Shown: piece by piece, positions 12,005-22,759 of the stretch
How the letters are laid out: each line of letters opens with the position of its first letter
Numbering within the stretch: the first letter of the stretch is position 1
The notes under the pieces: generated by a model
What the model was told of the DNA's origin: nothing
The model's database searches: none
Seen by the model: the letters and a program-made list of their open reading frames with translations, nothing else
Position numbers and translations under genes: made by a program
Assembly (NCBI GenBank): GCA_958510875.1
Contig: OY294067.1
Span: 152,549,962-152,613,961, forward strand
Origin: Endomychus coccineus
Taxonomy: Eukaryota; Arthropoda; Insecta; Coleoptera; Endomychidae
DNA: 64,000 bases
Direction: 5' to 3'

Positions 12005-12450
12005 CGAACTTCTTTTCTATTTTGATAAAACCGCCAATGCGTGAAGTCGATCTTCTGACATTGCGCTTCTCAGATAAGTTTTAATGCGCTTGTGGGTGGA
12101 AGATTATCGTTCACATTCTGCTGTCGATATGAGCGTTGAACAAATAATATCCAACCGTTTGTATGGTCGGAACCCTTTTTAGGTTGTTGTCTGTTATGGA
12201 CACTAAAAATGGCAAAATACCTTCTACTTCACACATGTCACCACGCTCATAAATTGCTGAAAATCCACTTGCTAATTTTACACTATCCAACATAGGATAA
12301 GATTTCACAGTTTCATCAAAATGTTTTTGTGGAAATGCATGTCTATAAGTTTTAAAATTTTTAGTATCAAATAATTTTGTTGCATTTAAGTGCAGCAAAA
12401 ATCAAATAGGTCACTAATTTGTTTTGAAATAATGTCACATACTTCCTTTG
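12005..12450 (-). pseudogene. hAT (ZMYM1-like) transposase, C-terminal part
   Basis: Minus-strand reading from the BEL/Pao boundary gives KEVCDIISKQISDLF, then after a shift HLNATKLFDTKNFKTYRHAF, SYPMLDSVKLASGFSAIYER, and finally STAECER..STHKRIKTYL plus RLHALAVLS. These match the C-terminal half and dimerisation region of hAT transposases annotated as ZMYM1-like or TTF-type zinc-finger proteins. It continues the 19,737-21,190 part; the two halves were separated by the BEL/Pao insertion at 12,451-19,731. Confidence 0.75.
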
Positions 12451-12991
12451 TGTTTTGGAGTCGGTTTGTTGTCTTCTCCAAACCTGGGGAACAGTATTCT
12501 CAGATACTGTTCAATAATTGAAGTTTTGTTTTGGTGTAGAAATGGTAAATCATAAAGTAACACGAACTTCCAAATACATATATTTAGCAAACTAACACAA
12601 ACAAGAATACATTGGTGAAAAATGTGTTATAAGAATATCGGGAAGGGTAGACTGTGTAGTATGATATCGAGGGCGAGCGTATGAATACAGAATGACCTTT
12701 TTTTGGTTCCAACACTTATTCTCTCAATGCCAATTCGTCAAGTAGGTAGTGGGACAACAATAAAAATAACATCTTGTCAGACTAACAGGGTGAGATTAAG
12801 AAATGGATTTTCAGAAATAGTCTGTTGGCCCTTCTCGGTATTCTAAATTCGTAACTTGCCTATCATAAATTATATTGAGAGCAGTTTTTATGAGTAGGTA
12901 GGTACCAATTTGAACAAGTATTGATACCTTGCGTCTAACGGTCTTACAACTTATAGAAAAACTAATATTACAATTGTTGGGTTTCACAACA
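12451..12991 (-). repeat. BEL-1 3' LTR
   Basis: 541 bases, direct repeat of 19,197-19,731 with scattered substitutions and small indels. Just inside it (12,992-13,000, minus strand GGGGAGTA before TGTTG) is a purine-rich tract that fits the plus-strand primer. Confidence 0.9.
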
Positions 12992-13208
12992 TACTCCCCG
13001 CGTTGATTTGACCAAATTAAATCAATAAAGGTTAGCGTTAAAATTGCAATAAGAAATGAACAATAAAATAATCATACATATATAAAATAAATACATTATA
13101 GACATGTCAGAAGAATATTATAAGTAGACAATAAGTACATAGTTAAAATATGAGAATGGGGTAAATAGAGTAAAGTATGTATACGTTAAACAAGTTACAA
13201 GGTTATAT

Positions 13209-14200
13209 TTACATTGTTTGAGGTAACGGACAAATTTTTGATATTGCTCGAGTATAAATTCCGTTATTAGTTTTTAATTTAATAACTCTCATTTCTCCGT
13301 CGATTCCCTTCATTACTTCAATGGCTTTAGGCCAATTTAAAAGTGGGACGTTATCTTCCTTTAAAGAAACGAGATCGTCTATGTTTATATTTGGAGTAGA
13401 ATACATCCATTTTGGTCTATTTTGTAAACGATTTAAATTAGGGGCTTGTAAGAATGTTGGTCCACGCCACCATAATTCCGAATGTAATATTTCTAGGGCT
13501 AGTAGACCACGTGACAATAGATCGGCAGCATTATCTGCCGATTTCACATGACGCCACTGGTAATTCGCTGTTAATTCTTCAATTTGTGCAACCTGTTTGA
13601 CACAAACATCGACCAACGAGATGGGTGAGATTTTGTCCAACACGAGGCGATTTTTGAATCCGTCCAAAGATTCACTGATTGAAAAGTGAGTTGAGTTGAA
13701 AATCTGTTAATTATTCTTTTACTAAGTTTTGAAAGTAACAGCATGGCACATAGCTCTAGCCTGGGAATGGATATTGTTTTTAAAGGGCTCACTCGTGATT
13801 TAGAGGAAACTGTGAAATATACACATGCTGCATATGCCTTCATGCTACTATCAGAAAATCCATGAATTTCAATATGTATTAATTTTTTATTAAGAAATGA
13901 ACAGCGTGTCATTCGTACATCACGAATTCGGGGTAAATTTGTTATAAATTGTTTCCAATCCTCTAGAAGGGAATTTGAAGAAGGGGGGTTGATCCCACTG
14001 AATTTTATTTAACCACAATTTTTGCATAAACAATTTCCCTACAACAATTATAGGACCTATCAGACCTAGCGGATAATACATTTGGGCTATAATGCTCAAT
14101 GCCTTTCCTTTTGTTATACATTCATCGACAGCAACAAGTGGGATAGATATGAGAAATGAGTCTGGAATTGGACTCCAAGTTAAGCCTAGCACTTTATTCG
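13209..14200 (-). pseudogene. BEL-1 pol: RNase H and C-terminal tail, integrase deleted
   Basis: Reading downwards, LGLTWSPIPDSF and GKALSIIAQMYYPLGLIGPI (about 14,190-13,990) are the connection region after RT. GFSDSSMKAYAACVY, IPRLELCAMLLLS and LWTDSKIASCW (about 13,860-13,600) are RNase H with its acidic residues. WRHVKSADNAADLLSRG follows. The frame then passes within about 25 residues from LWWRGPTFL to QNRPKWMYSTPN and on to the tail ending ISKICPLP. In complete BEL/Pao elements the whole integrase lies between these points, so it has been cut out. The RNase H stretch is split between two overlapping frames near 13,670. Confidence 0.8.
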
Positions 14201-14726
14201 AGGTGTTTTCTATATTTATAGAATAATTAGGGGCGTGCTTCTTTACATTAATTTGATTTTAAATTCTTTGAGAGTTTGAACACCATTTATGCAATTCAAA
14301 TTCTGCGGATCCGAGAAGTTGAGTTAATTGGTAATAAGCAGTCTCTAATTCTGCCTCAGCATTTGTGCCACACATAAGTTTGATTAAGTAGTGCATCAGC
14401 AGCTAAAGGGTACCTCTAGTTAGGGCGAGTTCCTTCAGAACACGTGTTGCTAAAAATGGGGCACAATTTGTACCGTATGTCACGGTTGAGAGCTCTATAC
14501 ATTTTATGGATTCGGCAGTATTTTCTCTCCACAAAATGTTTTGTAAGAATGTTTGTGTGGGATTAATTCTTATTTGCCTATACATTTTTTCAATGTCTGC
14601 AATAATTACATATTTGAATTGCCTAAATCTACACAATATATCAAACACATTTAAGGTAATGTCATTCAACGAATAGTTTGAGGATGATTTTGCCCTTGCA
14701 TCGTAAACTACTCTTAGTCGAGTTGT
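14201..14726 (-). pseudogene. BEL-1 pol: reverse transcriptase palm
   Basis: Contains LNDITLNVFDILCRFRQF, IIADIEKMYRQIRI (first catalytic Asp present, near 14,585), WRENTAESIKCIELSTVTYG and FLATRVLKELAL. A stop joins it to the upstream ORF at about 14,727. Near 14,370-14,400 the strand reads through NQTYV straight into CGTNAEAE after a frame change, so the aspartate pair of the [FY]xDD box is absent. The copy could not have made active RT. Confidence 0.8.
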
Positions 14727-16190
14727 TCAACTATTCTCTTTGATAACGCAATGATGGGGTAAGAAATATTTATTTTCAGATAGCGAATTTTGAAAATTTA
14801 AGGGAATGTACCGTGCATGATTGAGGGAAACATATTCGTCAATAAATTTTTTATATTCATAAAATAGGTTGGGTTCCTTTTGGAAACGGTTTTCTAAATT
14901 TAAAAATCTTCTTTTGGCGATGTGAAATGAATCGCCAAGTTTTAAATGTTCGGTAGGAGATTTTCGTGGTATATTTACTTGGAAACCACCATTTTTTAAG
15001 ACCTTGGTGCTTTGTTGAAATATTTTCTCTGCGAGCTCATCTTCCTCTGATCTACGTAATTCTAAGTGTGCCTCTTCGAGTTCCCAAAATTTAGGAAGCA
15101 ATTTATCTAGAGTTTGATTGAAATCATTCTGATTTCTATTATTTTGAGATAAAAACGACACATTTTTTTGTGAATTTGAATTTTGATTAGGGATATTACC
15201 TGCAATAATCCAACCTAATTGACTATTTAGAAGAAGAGGCAATTTATTTCCTAATTTGTGCATACCCGGAGTGAGTATGTCAAAGTAAAAATCAGCTCCG
15301 ATAAGTATATCTATATCTGAGGGTCTAAAAAATGCAGGGTCTGCTAAGGTGATATAGTCAAGAATTTTGAGTTTGTCAACAATGAGTTCAATCTGGGGCA
15401 ATTTGGAAGTGATATTAGGTAAGACGGCACATTGTAGTTTCAAACTATTTTTATAAACATTCGAGTGAATGACTAAATTGGCTAATTTATTAATTAATGT
15501 TGAAGTTTGTGTGATGCCTGTAATGTGTGAATTCGTATTTGATATTCCGGATTTAACTTTAGATAATAGACTCTCCGTTATAAATGTGTTTTGACTACCT
15601 GAATCGAGAAGGGCTCTTGCCTGTATAGGTACACCCTGTTTCGTATACACGGTGACTATTGCGGTAGCTAATAATACATGATTTTTCTTTGAAGAAAGAG
15701 CAGATAAAGTAGAGCTATTTTGAGGTATTTCAGGTGAATTGATACATATTTCGGGGAATTTTGACGTGCCTTCCTGGTGATCGTTGTTTCTACGAGTTTG
15801 TTGTTTCTGGTTTCTAAACATAGTGTTATCTCCTGAGGGACCTGGCTGAGAAAGTGGACCTGGCTGAAAACGCGTTTCCTCATTATTATTGTTTCGGGAA
15901 TTTTGATCAATGGATCGATAGGCTTGAGAGCTAGTGCCAGCTTGATGATGATTACCAATGTGTAAAAGTGTGTGATGTTTTTTATCACAAACGAAACAGC
16001 CTTGTGAGATGCAATTTGCGATCAAGTGTCTATGTCCCAGACAGCTCGAGCATATTTTCTTTGACCTAATGAACGTATATTTTTCGGAATGTGATAGTGA
16101 TTTAAGAAACTGACAAGCATACATTTTATGATTTGTACTATAACAATAAGTACATTGTTTTTCAGTTCTTACAAACGATGAATTCGGCAT
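14727..16190 (-). pseudogene. BEL-1 Gag zinc knuckles, protease and RT N-terminus (487-residue ORF)
   Basis: The longest open frame of the element. Residues about 12-80 carry cysteine-histidine knuckles (CTYCYSTNHKMYAC, CSSCLGHRHLIANC, CFVCDKKHHTLLH). A low-complexity Q/N/S linker follows. Near residue 190 ARALLDSGSQNTFI is the active site of a retropepsin of the Pao (A17) type, and DIDILIGADFYFDIL is its conserved C-terminal part. The last third (FWELEEAHL to FLPHHCVIKE) is the RT N-terminal region typical of BEL/Pao. It lacks its normal Gag N-terminus, which lies upstream in shifted frames, and ends at a stop just before the RT palm. Confidence 0.85.
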
Positions 16191-16199
16191 ATTGCTAGT

Positions 16200-17145
16200 G
16201 TGAAAGGAGGTTTTGTTATTTGACTTGTAATGGAATTTTTCTTGTTTACTTTCAACAGGGTTTAAATCTTCTAGCTTTTTACACCTTTCTACTAGAATTT
16301 CGTAAAACTCATTTGATGTAGGTAAGTTTTTCCGATTTCGAGTATCCTGATTTTCTTTTTAGAGCTAAAATCTAATTTTTTTTTACTAGGATATTGACCA
16401 AAATCGAATGTCAATGTTGTATAGGACATGTCAAGTTTTTTAGGGCTTCCGTATGTTTTTGAATATTAGATAAGAAGTCTCTGAGAGCTTGACTACTAGG
16501 GTTTTGTAACTTAGGTAAATCTATTATAACGTTTAAGTGAGAGTTAATTATTCCTAACGTGTTATCAAATCTTTTTTCTAAAACGTCGATAGCAATATAG
16601 TTTTCGTTCGTTATTTCCAGTGACTCAATCAATCAAAACGGTTCACCTTTTAAGTAGCTCTTTAAATATATGAATTTCTGTACATTTGTTAGATTTGTAT
16701 CATTTTTAATGAGGGATGTAAATAATTGATAAAAGGATTTCCATTCATGTAGTTCTCCATGAAACGTCGGAATAGATATTTCAGGGAGACTAACTGCAGG
16801 TGTTTTAAAAGCGTTTCCATTAACTGTAATTGACTTTGAATTGATAGAAATGGATGATTGCGAGCTGGTTAAAGTTTGAATTTTTCTTTGTAATAGTGCC
16901 AGAGTGTCATATAAATTTGTTTCTATCATATCCCTATCTTCCACATCAAGTCCGTCCTTATCTAAGTCCTCAATTTTGTCTTGAATTTTAGAATAGTTAT
17001 CAAATATAAATTAGTTTCACGCGTAGTTAGTTGGAATACCTCTACCTCATTATCTAAATTATTAGTTATCCAGTTAGCGATATGCGTAAGAGAGGATTTG
17101 ATGTGTTTACGACTATTCTTTAACTCATCCATTTCAATCACACTT
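16200..17145 (-). pseudogene. BEL-1 Gag N-terminal region, frameshifted
   Basis: Minus-strand pieces MDELKNSRKHIKSSLTHIAN (from about 17,133), MEDRDMIETNLYDTLALLQR, LPEISIPTFHGELHEWKSFY and IAIDVLEKRFDNTLGIINSH belong to the DUF1759-type Gag of BEL/Pao elements: a coiled N-terminus, then the P.F.G....W..F motif. They lie in at least three frames separated by stops at about 17,000, 16,633 and 16,410. The reading continues weakly to the knuckle ORF at 16,190. Confidence 0.75.
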
Positions 17146-18908
17146 ACAAACATAAATGCACAGATTGTAACGATCTGACTTTTGAATAAATCGTTACAAA
17201 TCATTATCATGATAGAAACCTATGATAATTTGATTTTATATCCTTGAACTTCCTCCCAATTAAAGAAATCTATCCTAAATGACATAGTTAACTGTATTCA
17301 ATTAATACGGTGCGGATTCAACGAACACTATATTGTTACCCCCACATCCGAATTATTAATTAGGAAGGGAGACTCGAAATAAAACCGGTTGCGCTTGATA
17401 ACTAACCATCTTTGGTGTTTCTGTGAAGACAAGGTAGGTCTTAATCAAAGTTATTAATTAAATTGTTTTTTGAGTAGCATTGAATCATTAATATTTCATT
17501 CATAATCAGGCTTACTCTGATTTATACAAAACTTTGATTGTTTCCTGCTCTTATAACAGGCACCTAGATCTCTTGATCATAGATATTGTAATTTCATTCA
17601 TATTATCATTTATTCAATTGACCAAATCACTTGATTCCATTTTTTGAATACACGTGGGATTATTATATCGTATATTTTTTGCTTTTAACTCCTCGTAATA
17701 CGAACAACGCAGCATTATCCAAATCGAATAGGTACGAAACATATAGAGGGTGGGCTAGAACTAACCACTCCATAATTATAATTCCACGAGCCTGGTTTCC
17801 AATACCTTCGATTATAGAGTTAACGTGGGTCTTGTTAAACAATCCCGTAATCGTAATAAAGAGTCCGAATAATACGAAATCCACCCACGTGGTTCTAGGA
17901 ATCTCTGAACCTTAACTCATATCTGACTTTCAAACTCAATTCATTTCTCTCTAACCTTGTTTAAATTCATTTCGTTAAAATTGTAGTAAATTCTGAATAA
18001 TTGTCACATATTAATCTAATTTATAATTGTAATCATAATTTATCTTGGCTTCACCTATCAACATTTTTCTAGCTTAACTCAGCTATTCACAGCGTCAATA
18101 CTGAGCCATTGCAAATATTGAATTTTACTTCTCTCGTGGACATCCTACTCGTGTATTTTCTTTCTTTTTTGATAGGAGAATATTGGATTCAATACACTAC
18201 TAGAGACCTCGCGGAACCACCATCAGGACCACAGGAAAGACACAGGAAAGTAATTTTAATATCTCTATTGCAACTTTCATTACCATGATGAATTAGATGC
18301 TGGTCGTAATTGCTGAGTCCAAGTAGATTGCTTATCTTTATTTACAATTGTTTCAATTCAATATCGGTGCCCCGAAAGGGCATGCGAGTTTGTATAACGA
18401 TTTTTCTATTGTTCATTAATAATTGAATATATGTGTTATTGTTTTTAAATGCTTTGTTTCTTTTCCTTTTCACTTACTACCAATTCAATGATGCTTATTT
18501 CTTCATTTATAACAGCCTGAAATTCTTCTTTTTTACTCGTGGTGGCGCCCAGGGTTTGTTGTTTAAAAAGTAATAGGGCAAGTATCATCATTGTTAACGA
18601 AAAGGGCCGAACAACCACGAATTTGAGCTGGTTTGGGAAATATTAGTAACTTGGGTAAATTCATCTTTTTGATTAATTTAGAATCAAGGGAAGTAGGAAA
18701 TTGCGTAGCTTGCATTTGGCACCCAACAATTATTTATTATTGTAGCTTACAAGATATAAAATAGATTCAATTTCAGATATACAGGTTTCAGTTACTTCAT
18801 ATAATATTATAGTGTAAATTTAATAAATGATAAATTTATTGCGAGATAGCGTATTACTATTATTTAGATACCTTGACCGGGGTTCTTCTTCTCAACAAGC
18901 GGTTTCCA
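17146..18908. other. BEL-1 long 5' leader, no recognised gene
   Basis: About 1.8 kb between the Gag start and the minisatellite. Open frames such as 17,631-17,915 (plus) and 17,663-17,884 (minus) overlap each other on opposite strands and match nothing I know. A nested small insertion is possible but I found no terminal repeats. Confidence 0.4.
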
Positions 18909-19052
18909 GTTGTCACTGCTGGAATGGACTTCAACTTGGGGATACTTCTGGCTATGGTAGATGTTAATCTCGGGAACGGGCTTCTGGCTGTGGCAGAATT
19001 CAATTTCGGGAACGGGCTTCTGGCTATGCAGATTTCAATCCTCAGGAACGGG
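18909..19052. repeat. 36-bp minisatellite in the BEL-1 leader, about four copies
   Basis: Units starting at 18,945, 18,981 and 19,017 are each exactly 36 bases, begin cttctggct and end gggaacggg or ggaacggg. A more diverged unit precedes them from about 18,909. Because 36 is a multiple of three, the plus strand stays open across it, which explains the 142-codon frame 18,873-19,301; that frame is antisense to the element and probably meaningless. Confidence 0.85.
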
Positions 19053-19177
19053 TCTCGTGGTTCTACAGGAAATCGGTCGAGAACACTCCTGCAGGCGTCA
19101 GATAACTTTCACTTCGGGATTTTCACTTTACGATTGTTTTTAATTTTCACTTCTACACAGTTATTTATTTTTTGCCA

Positions 19178-19196
19178 TATCCGGCCCGATGGACCA
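19178..19196 (-). promoter_or_regulatory. BEL-1 primer-binding site
   Basis: Directly adjacent to the 5' LTR the minus strand reads TGGTCCATCGGGCCGGAT. TGG at position 1 is what a tRNA CCA end would pair with. It resembles a diverged version of the tRNA-Tyr-like site of BEL-2 but I could not assign the tRNA with confidence. Confidence 0.6.
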
Positions 19197-19731
19197 TGTT
19201 TTGGAGTCGGTTTGTTGTCTTCTCCAAACCTGGGGAACAGTATTCTCAGATACTGTCTAATAATTGAAGTTTTGTTCTGGTGTAGAAATGGTAAATCATA
19301 AAGTAACACGAACTTCCAATTTATCTGGCAAACTAACACAAACAAGAATAGGTACACTGGTGAAAAATGAGTTACAAGAATATCGAGAAGGGTAGACTGT
19401 GTAGTATGATATCGAGGGCGAGCGTATGAATACAGAATGACATTTTTTGGTTCCAACACTTATTCTCTCAATGCCAATTCGTCAAGTAGGTAGTGGGATA
19501 ACAATAAAAATAACATCTTGTCGGACTAACAGAATGAAATTAAGAAACGGATTTTCAGAAATAGTCTGTTGACCCTTCTCGGTATTCTAAATTCGTAACT
19601 TGCCTATCATAAATTATACTGAGAGCAGTTTTCATGAGTAGGTACCAATTTGAACAAGTATTGATACCCTGCGTCTAACGGTCTTACAGCTTATAGAAAA
19701 ACTAATATTACAATTGTTGGGTTCCACAACA
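19197..19731 (-). repeat. BEL-1 5' LTR
   Basis: 535 bases, direct repeat of 12,451-12,991. On the minus strand it begins TGTTGTGGAACCC and ends CCAAAACA. Confidence 0.9.
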
Positions 19732-19736
19732 CTTTT

Positions 19737-21190
19737 CAATAATAGTTCTGTTATCTCAAGCTGTCGTTTTTTGTCTTTTCCAAGCAGGTTCTTCGTTATT
19801 GCGTTCTTGTATTGTATTGTCAGTACAATTTCTAATTCGAATAATTTGCTGTTGGAATTGTTCAATTGCCTTTTGTAGTTGAGCACTGTCGATCCCGCGA
19901 ATTTGAGTCTGATAAAATAATATTTCAACATGTGGCATGATGAAATGAAATAGTTTCAACCAGTAGATAAATTATGGGCAATTCAAATGTTTCAATAAAC
20001 CACTTGCTTTACTAATAGTAACTGAATCCATCCCATCTTTGTCAATAATTTTGTCTTTGAAAGAATTCTGGTGTTCAAATAATGTGTTCACAGTTCAACT
20101 TTTGAAAATCCAGCGTATAGTAACAACGCGTGGTAATCTACGTATGACAATTTCATCAAGAATTATCGTTCGTTTTTGCGATCGAAAAAAAAGCTTGAAA
20201 ATGACTGCAAATTTGCAAAGAAAATTTTTGTTTTTTCATTGCACTGTGCCGCTCGTTCAATACTTAAATTAAATTGATTCGCTTAACAGTGAATATAATG
20301 TGCATGATGTGGCAATATTCTTTTGATAATGGCTTGGACACCATTTGTCTTACTACTCATCACGAACGTCCCAACGTAACTTTGAGCGATTATTTTATTG
20401 TTATCAGACCCAGGAGGAGAATTCAAAATAGTTTGCAATTCATTCAGCAATGTTTTTGATAACACATCAGCATTATGTCCACCCGGCTTAAAAAAGACCA
20501 AAATCGTTAAAAATGTGTCCATTACACACGTATCGAATAATAACAACCATTTGTTGAAGATTAGAGTCTGTAGTTTCATCGGCCTCCAAAGTAATGAAAT
20601 TTGCAGATTTAATTTCATTTAATATTTTCTGCTTGTAAATTTGCAAGATTACATCTAGCAATTCGTTCTGAATAGTTTTTGAAACGCCTTTTAAACCCTT
20701 GTGAACCAGAACCTTCCATATGTATTGCAAGCACAGCGTCTAATTCAGCTGCAAAGTTGATCAAGCCTACATATATACCTGGATATTTCGACGTCAATTC
20801 AAAGGCTCACGATTTTTTTCCACAACTTTGTCTTCTTAATTTAATGTCGCAAATAAGCACTGTCTAACTTAACTATTCACGTATGTTCACTTTGCCTAGA
20901 ACACTAAAATCTATGCATGCATCCATGTGAGGAACGGAATTTCCGTGTTTCTTTGCCCTCTCTGTGATGTGTTTTAAATCATTCAACCTTTGTTTAATTC
21001 ACGCACTAACCTCTTTCTTAAAAATAAAGGACATGAAACAAAATAGTTTATTTTTTACTGGACATCCACAGATTCAGTCGTATTTTTCATAGATATTCTT
21101 GTTGAATACTCGTCGAATATTTGTAAGTTTGGGTTTTACTTGTGGAAGTGTAGTTTATTTGAAGAGCAGGAATATGCCTTCCTTTCTTTC
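19737..21190 (-). pseudogene. hAT (ZMYM1-like) transposase, N-terminal and middle parts
   Basis: Minus-strand reading yields, from the top, KPKLTNIRRVFNKN, CPVKNKLFCFMSFIFKKEV and DLKHITERAKKHGNSVPHMD (a TTF-type zinc-finger region, about 21,130-20,930). Then come YPGIYVGLINFAAELDAVL, SKTIQNELLDVILQIYKQKI, ANFITLEADETTDSNLQQM (catalytic region, about 20,600), IIAQSYVGTFVMSSKTNGVQ, and KLFHFIMPHVEILFYQTQI (about 19,950). Frames change several times and stops are present. It joins the 12,005-12,450 part once the BEL/Pao element is ignored. Exact element ends were not found. Confidence 0.8.
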
Positions 21191-21249
21191 CAATTAAAGT
21201 TTTTCCTCAGAGGATGGCGGGTCTTCAAAAGATTTTGCACACAATTAAC

Positions 21250-22759
21250 TTCCATCATTGATAATAGACGCACTTCAGACTTCACGTCTTCGAATTGAAT
21301 TCACACACTATACACTATGAAGGCAAGACGTTTTCTAGAGACACGATGCTTTGTGTCCAAAACCGACGGTATAAGCGCATATGGCGAAGATAACCGTAGT
21401 CAGTCAAATCATACTTGAAATAGGTACACTTCAGAATGTTTTCCGCAACATAGTTTTGAGCGTTAGCACTCCGCCTGGCGTGCGGAATAAAATAATGCAC
21501 GGAATTACATGTGAATTTCTTTCTGTATTTATCTTGGTAATTGGGTGGACACCTTGTGCCCTTTAGTAAAAGTCACCACTACGTCCAGTGTTATTCGTGA
21601 CTGGGTCCTCTGAGGCATCTGTATATATATGTTTATATTCCTGATATTTTTCTATTTATGTTAAGGAAGATTTTTCATTACCCATATCATCCTGTATCAA
21701 ATCTACATATACAATATATACTGATTCAATTTGATACTCATATCTAATGTCTAAACCAGGTGGTAAATTTTCCTTACTATAAATATTCCGTCTATAGCTA
21801 TCAAACTCATTCTGGGCCTCAATAAGGTAAGGAATAGTTTTTTTCTCCACTATCTAGCATTGTGTATTATACATTGTTTAATTTTATTAGCGATATTGAT
21901 TATTGCGTGGTTCTCATATCCATGATTCTATGTAACTTACAGATAAACTTAAAGCTCGAGATATTCTAAGGAGCATTTGCCACTTTCGGCCAAGAAGGCA
22001 TTGCATGGTGTTGATTTCACATATCCTGTGACCACTCTCAGTGCCCTATGATGTAGTGTATCTATTTCATTCAAATATTTCTCTGCTGCAGGTTTGAACA
22101 ATATCGATCCAAAATCTAAATGAGATTTGACTAGTCTATTGTAGGCCATTTTCAGTGCGTTCGGATCTCCACCCCACCATGTCCTACAGAATGTCTTAAT
22201 TATATTAATGCCCTTTTGTGCTTTTTTGAATATTTGATCAATGTGTTTATTTGGGTTGAGATGATTCTCTATGATAATTCCCAAGTATTTAATATTGCTC
22301 TCAGTTCTAATTATTGTGTTATTATAGACATCATCAGGTACATTCTCATGAAATGGCCAAGGAGAGAACCACATTGAGTGTGATTTATCTGCTAAAATTT
22401 ACAAATTATATCCATTGGCCTATTCATAAAACACATTAGCGCTTGATTCATGTTCTGTACTATCCCCTCTACGTCATCACCACTTATACATAATACAAAA
22501 TCATCTGCATAAAGGAGAAGTTCTATATACCCTGGCAATCTGTCGTATAGTGCTGTTAGATAAATATTGAATAACATCGGGCTCAATAGGAAACCTGAGG
22601 TAATCCCAAATTGGTTTTGTTAGGGCCGTAAATTATTTTCTTTATCAACAACATAAATTGTTCTCTCATGCATCAATTTCACTATTGAATTTCCTAAATA
22701 AATCGGAATATTAATGGACAATATATATTCGTAGAGTTTACTTAATTCAACATATATAT
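21250..22759 (-). pseudogene. LINE B, 3' half: RT palm (YADD) to RNase H
   Basis: Minus-strand motifs in order: LSKLYEYILSINIPIYLGNS, SPMLFNIYLTALYDRLPGYI, ELLLYADDFVLCISGDD (catalytic YADD, about 22,510), NIKYLGIIIENHLNPNKHID, HRALRVVTGYVKSTPCNAFL, PYLIEAQNEFDSYRRNIYS, and an RNase H start HIYTDASEDPV (about 21,630). A C-terminal RNase H places it with I/Loa/R1-like LINEs. A few stops and shifts make it a pseudogene. Its 5' half lies at 41,455-42,700, displaced by the gypsy insertion. Confidence 0.8.

Larger units (their letters stand above)
12451..19731 (-). mobile_element. BEL/Pao LTR retrotransposon, defective copy (BEL-1)
   Basis: A 7.28-kb minus-strand element bounded by direct LTRs (12,451-12,991 and 19,197-19,731) that both begin TGTTTTGGAG and end CACAACA on the plus strand. 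Gag zinc knuckles, an A17-type protease, RT, RNase H and a C-terminal tail occur in the BEL/Pao order. Flanks read ctttg (12,446-12,450) and ctttt (19,732-19,736), a probable 5-bp target duplication with one change. The copy is dead: gag is frameshifted, the RT catalytic aspartates are missing and the integrase core is deleted. It inserted into the hAT transposase. Confidence 0.9.

Noticed and set aside
17631..17915. Overlapping open frames on both strands in the BEL-1 leader
   Set aside because: Neither shows a family motif or start context; overlap on opposite strands suggests low stop density by chance.
18909..19052. Regular 36-base spacing considered as a CRISPR array
   Set aside because: Repeats are directly adjacent with no unique spacers, in an arthropod retroelement leader.
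18873..19301. 142-codon plus-strand open frame with repeated GNGLLA-type words
   Set aside because: It is a translation of the 36-bp minisatellite and runs antisense through the BEL-1 leader into the LTR.
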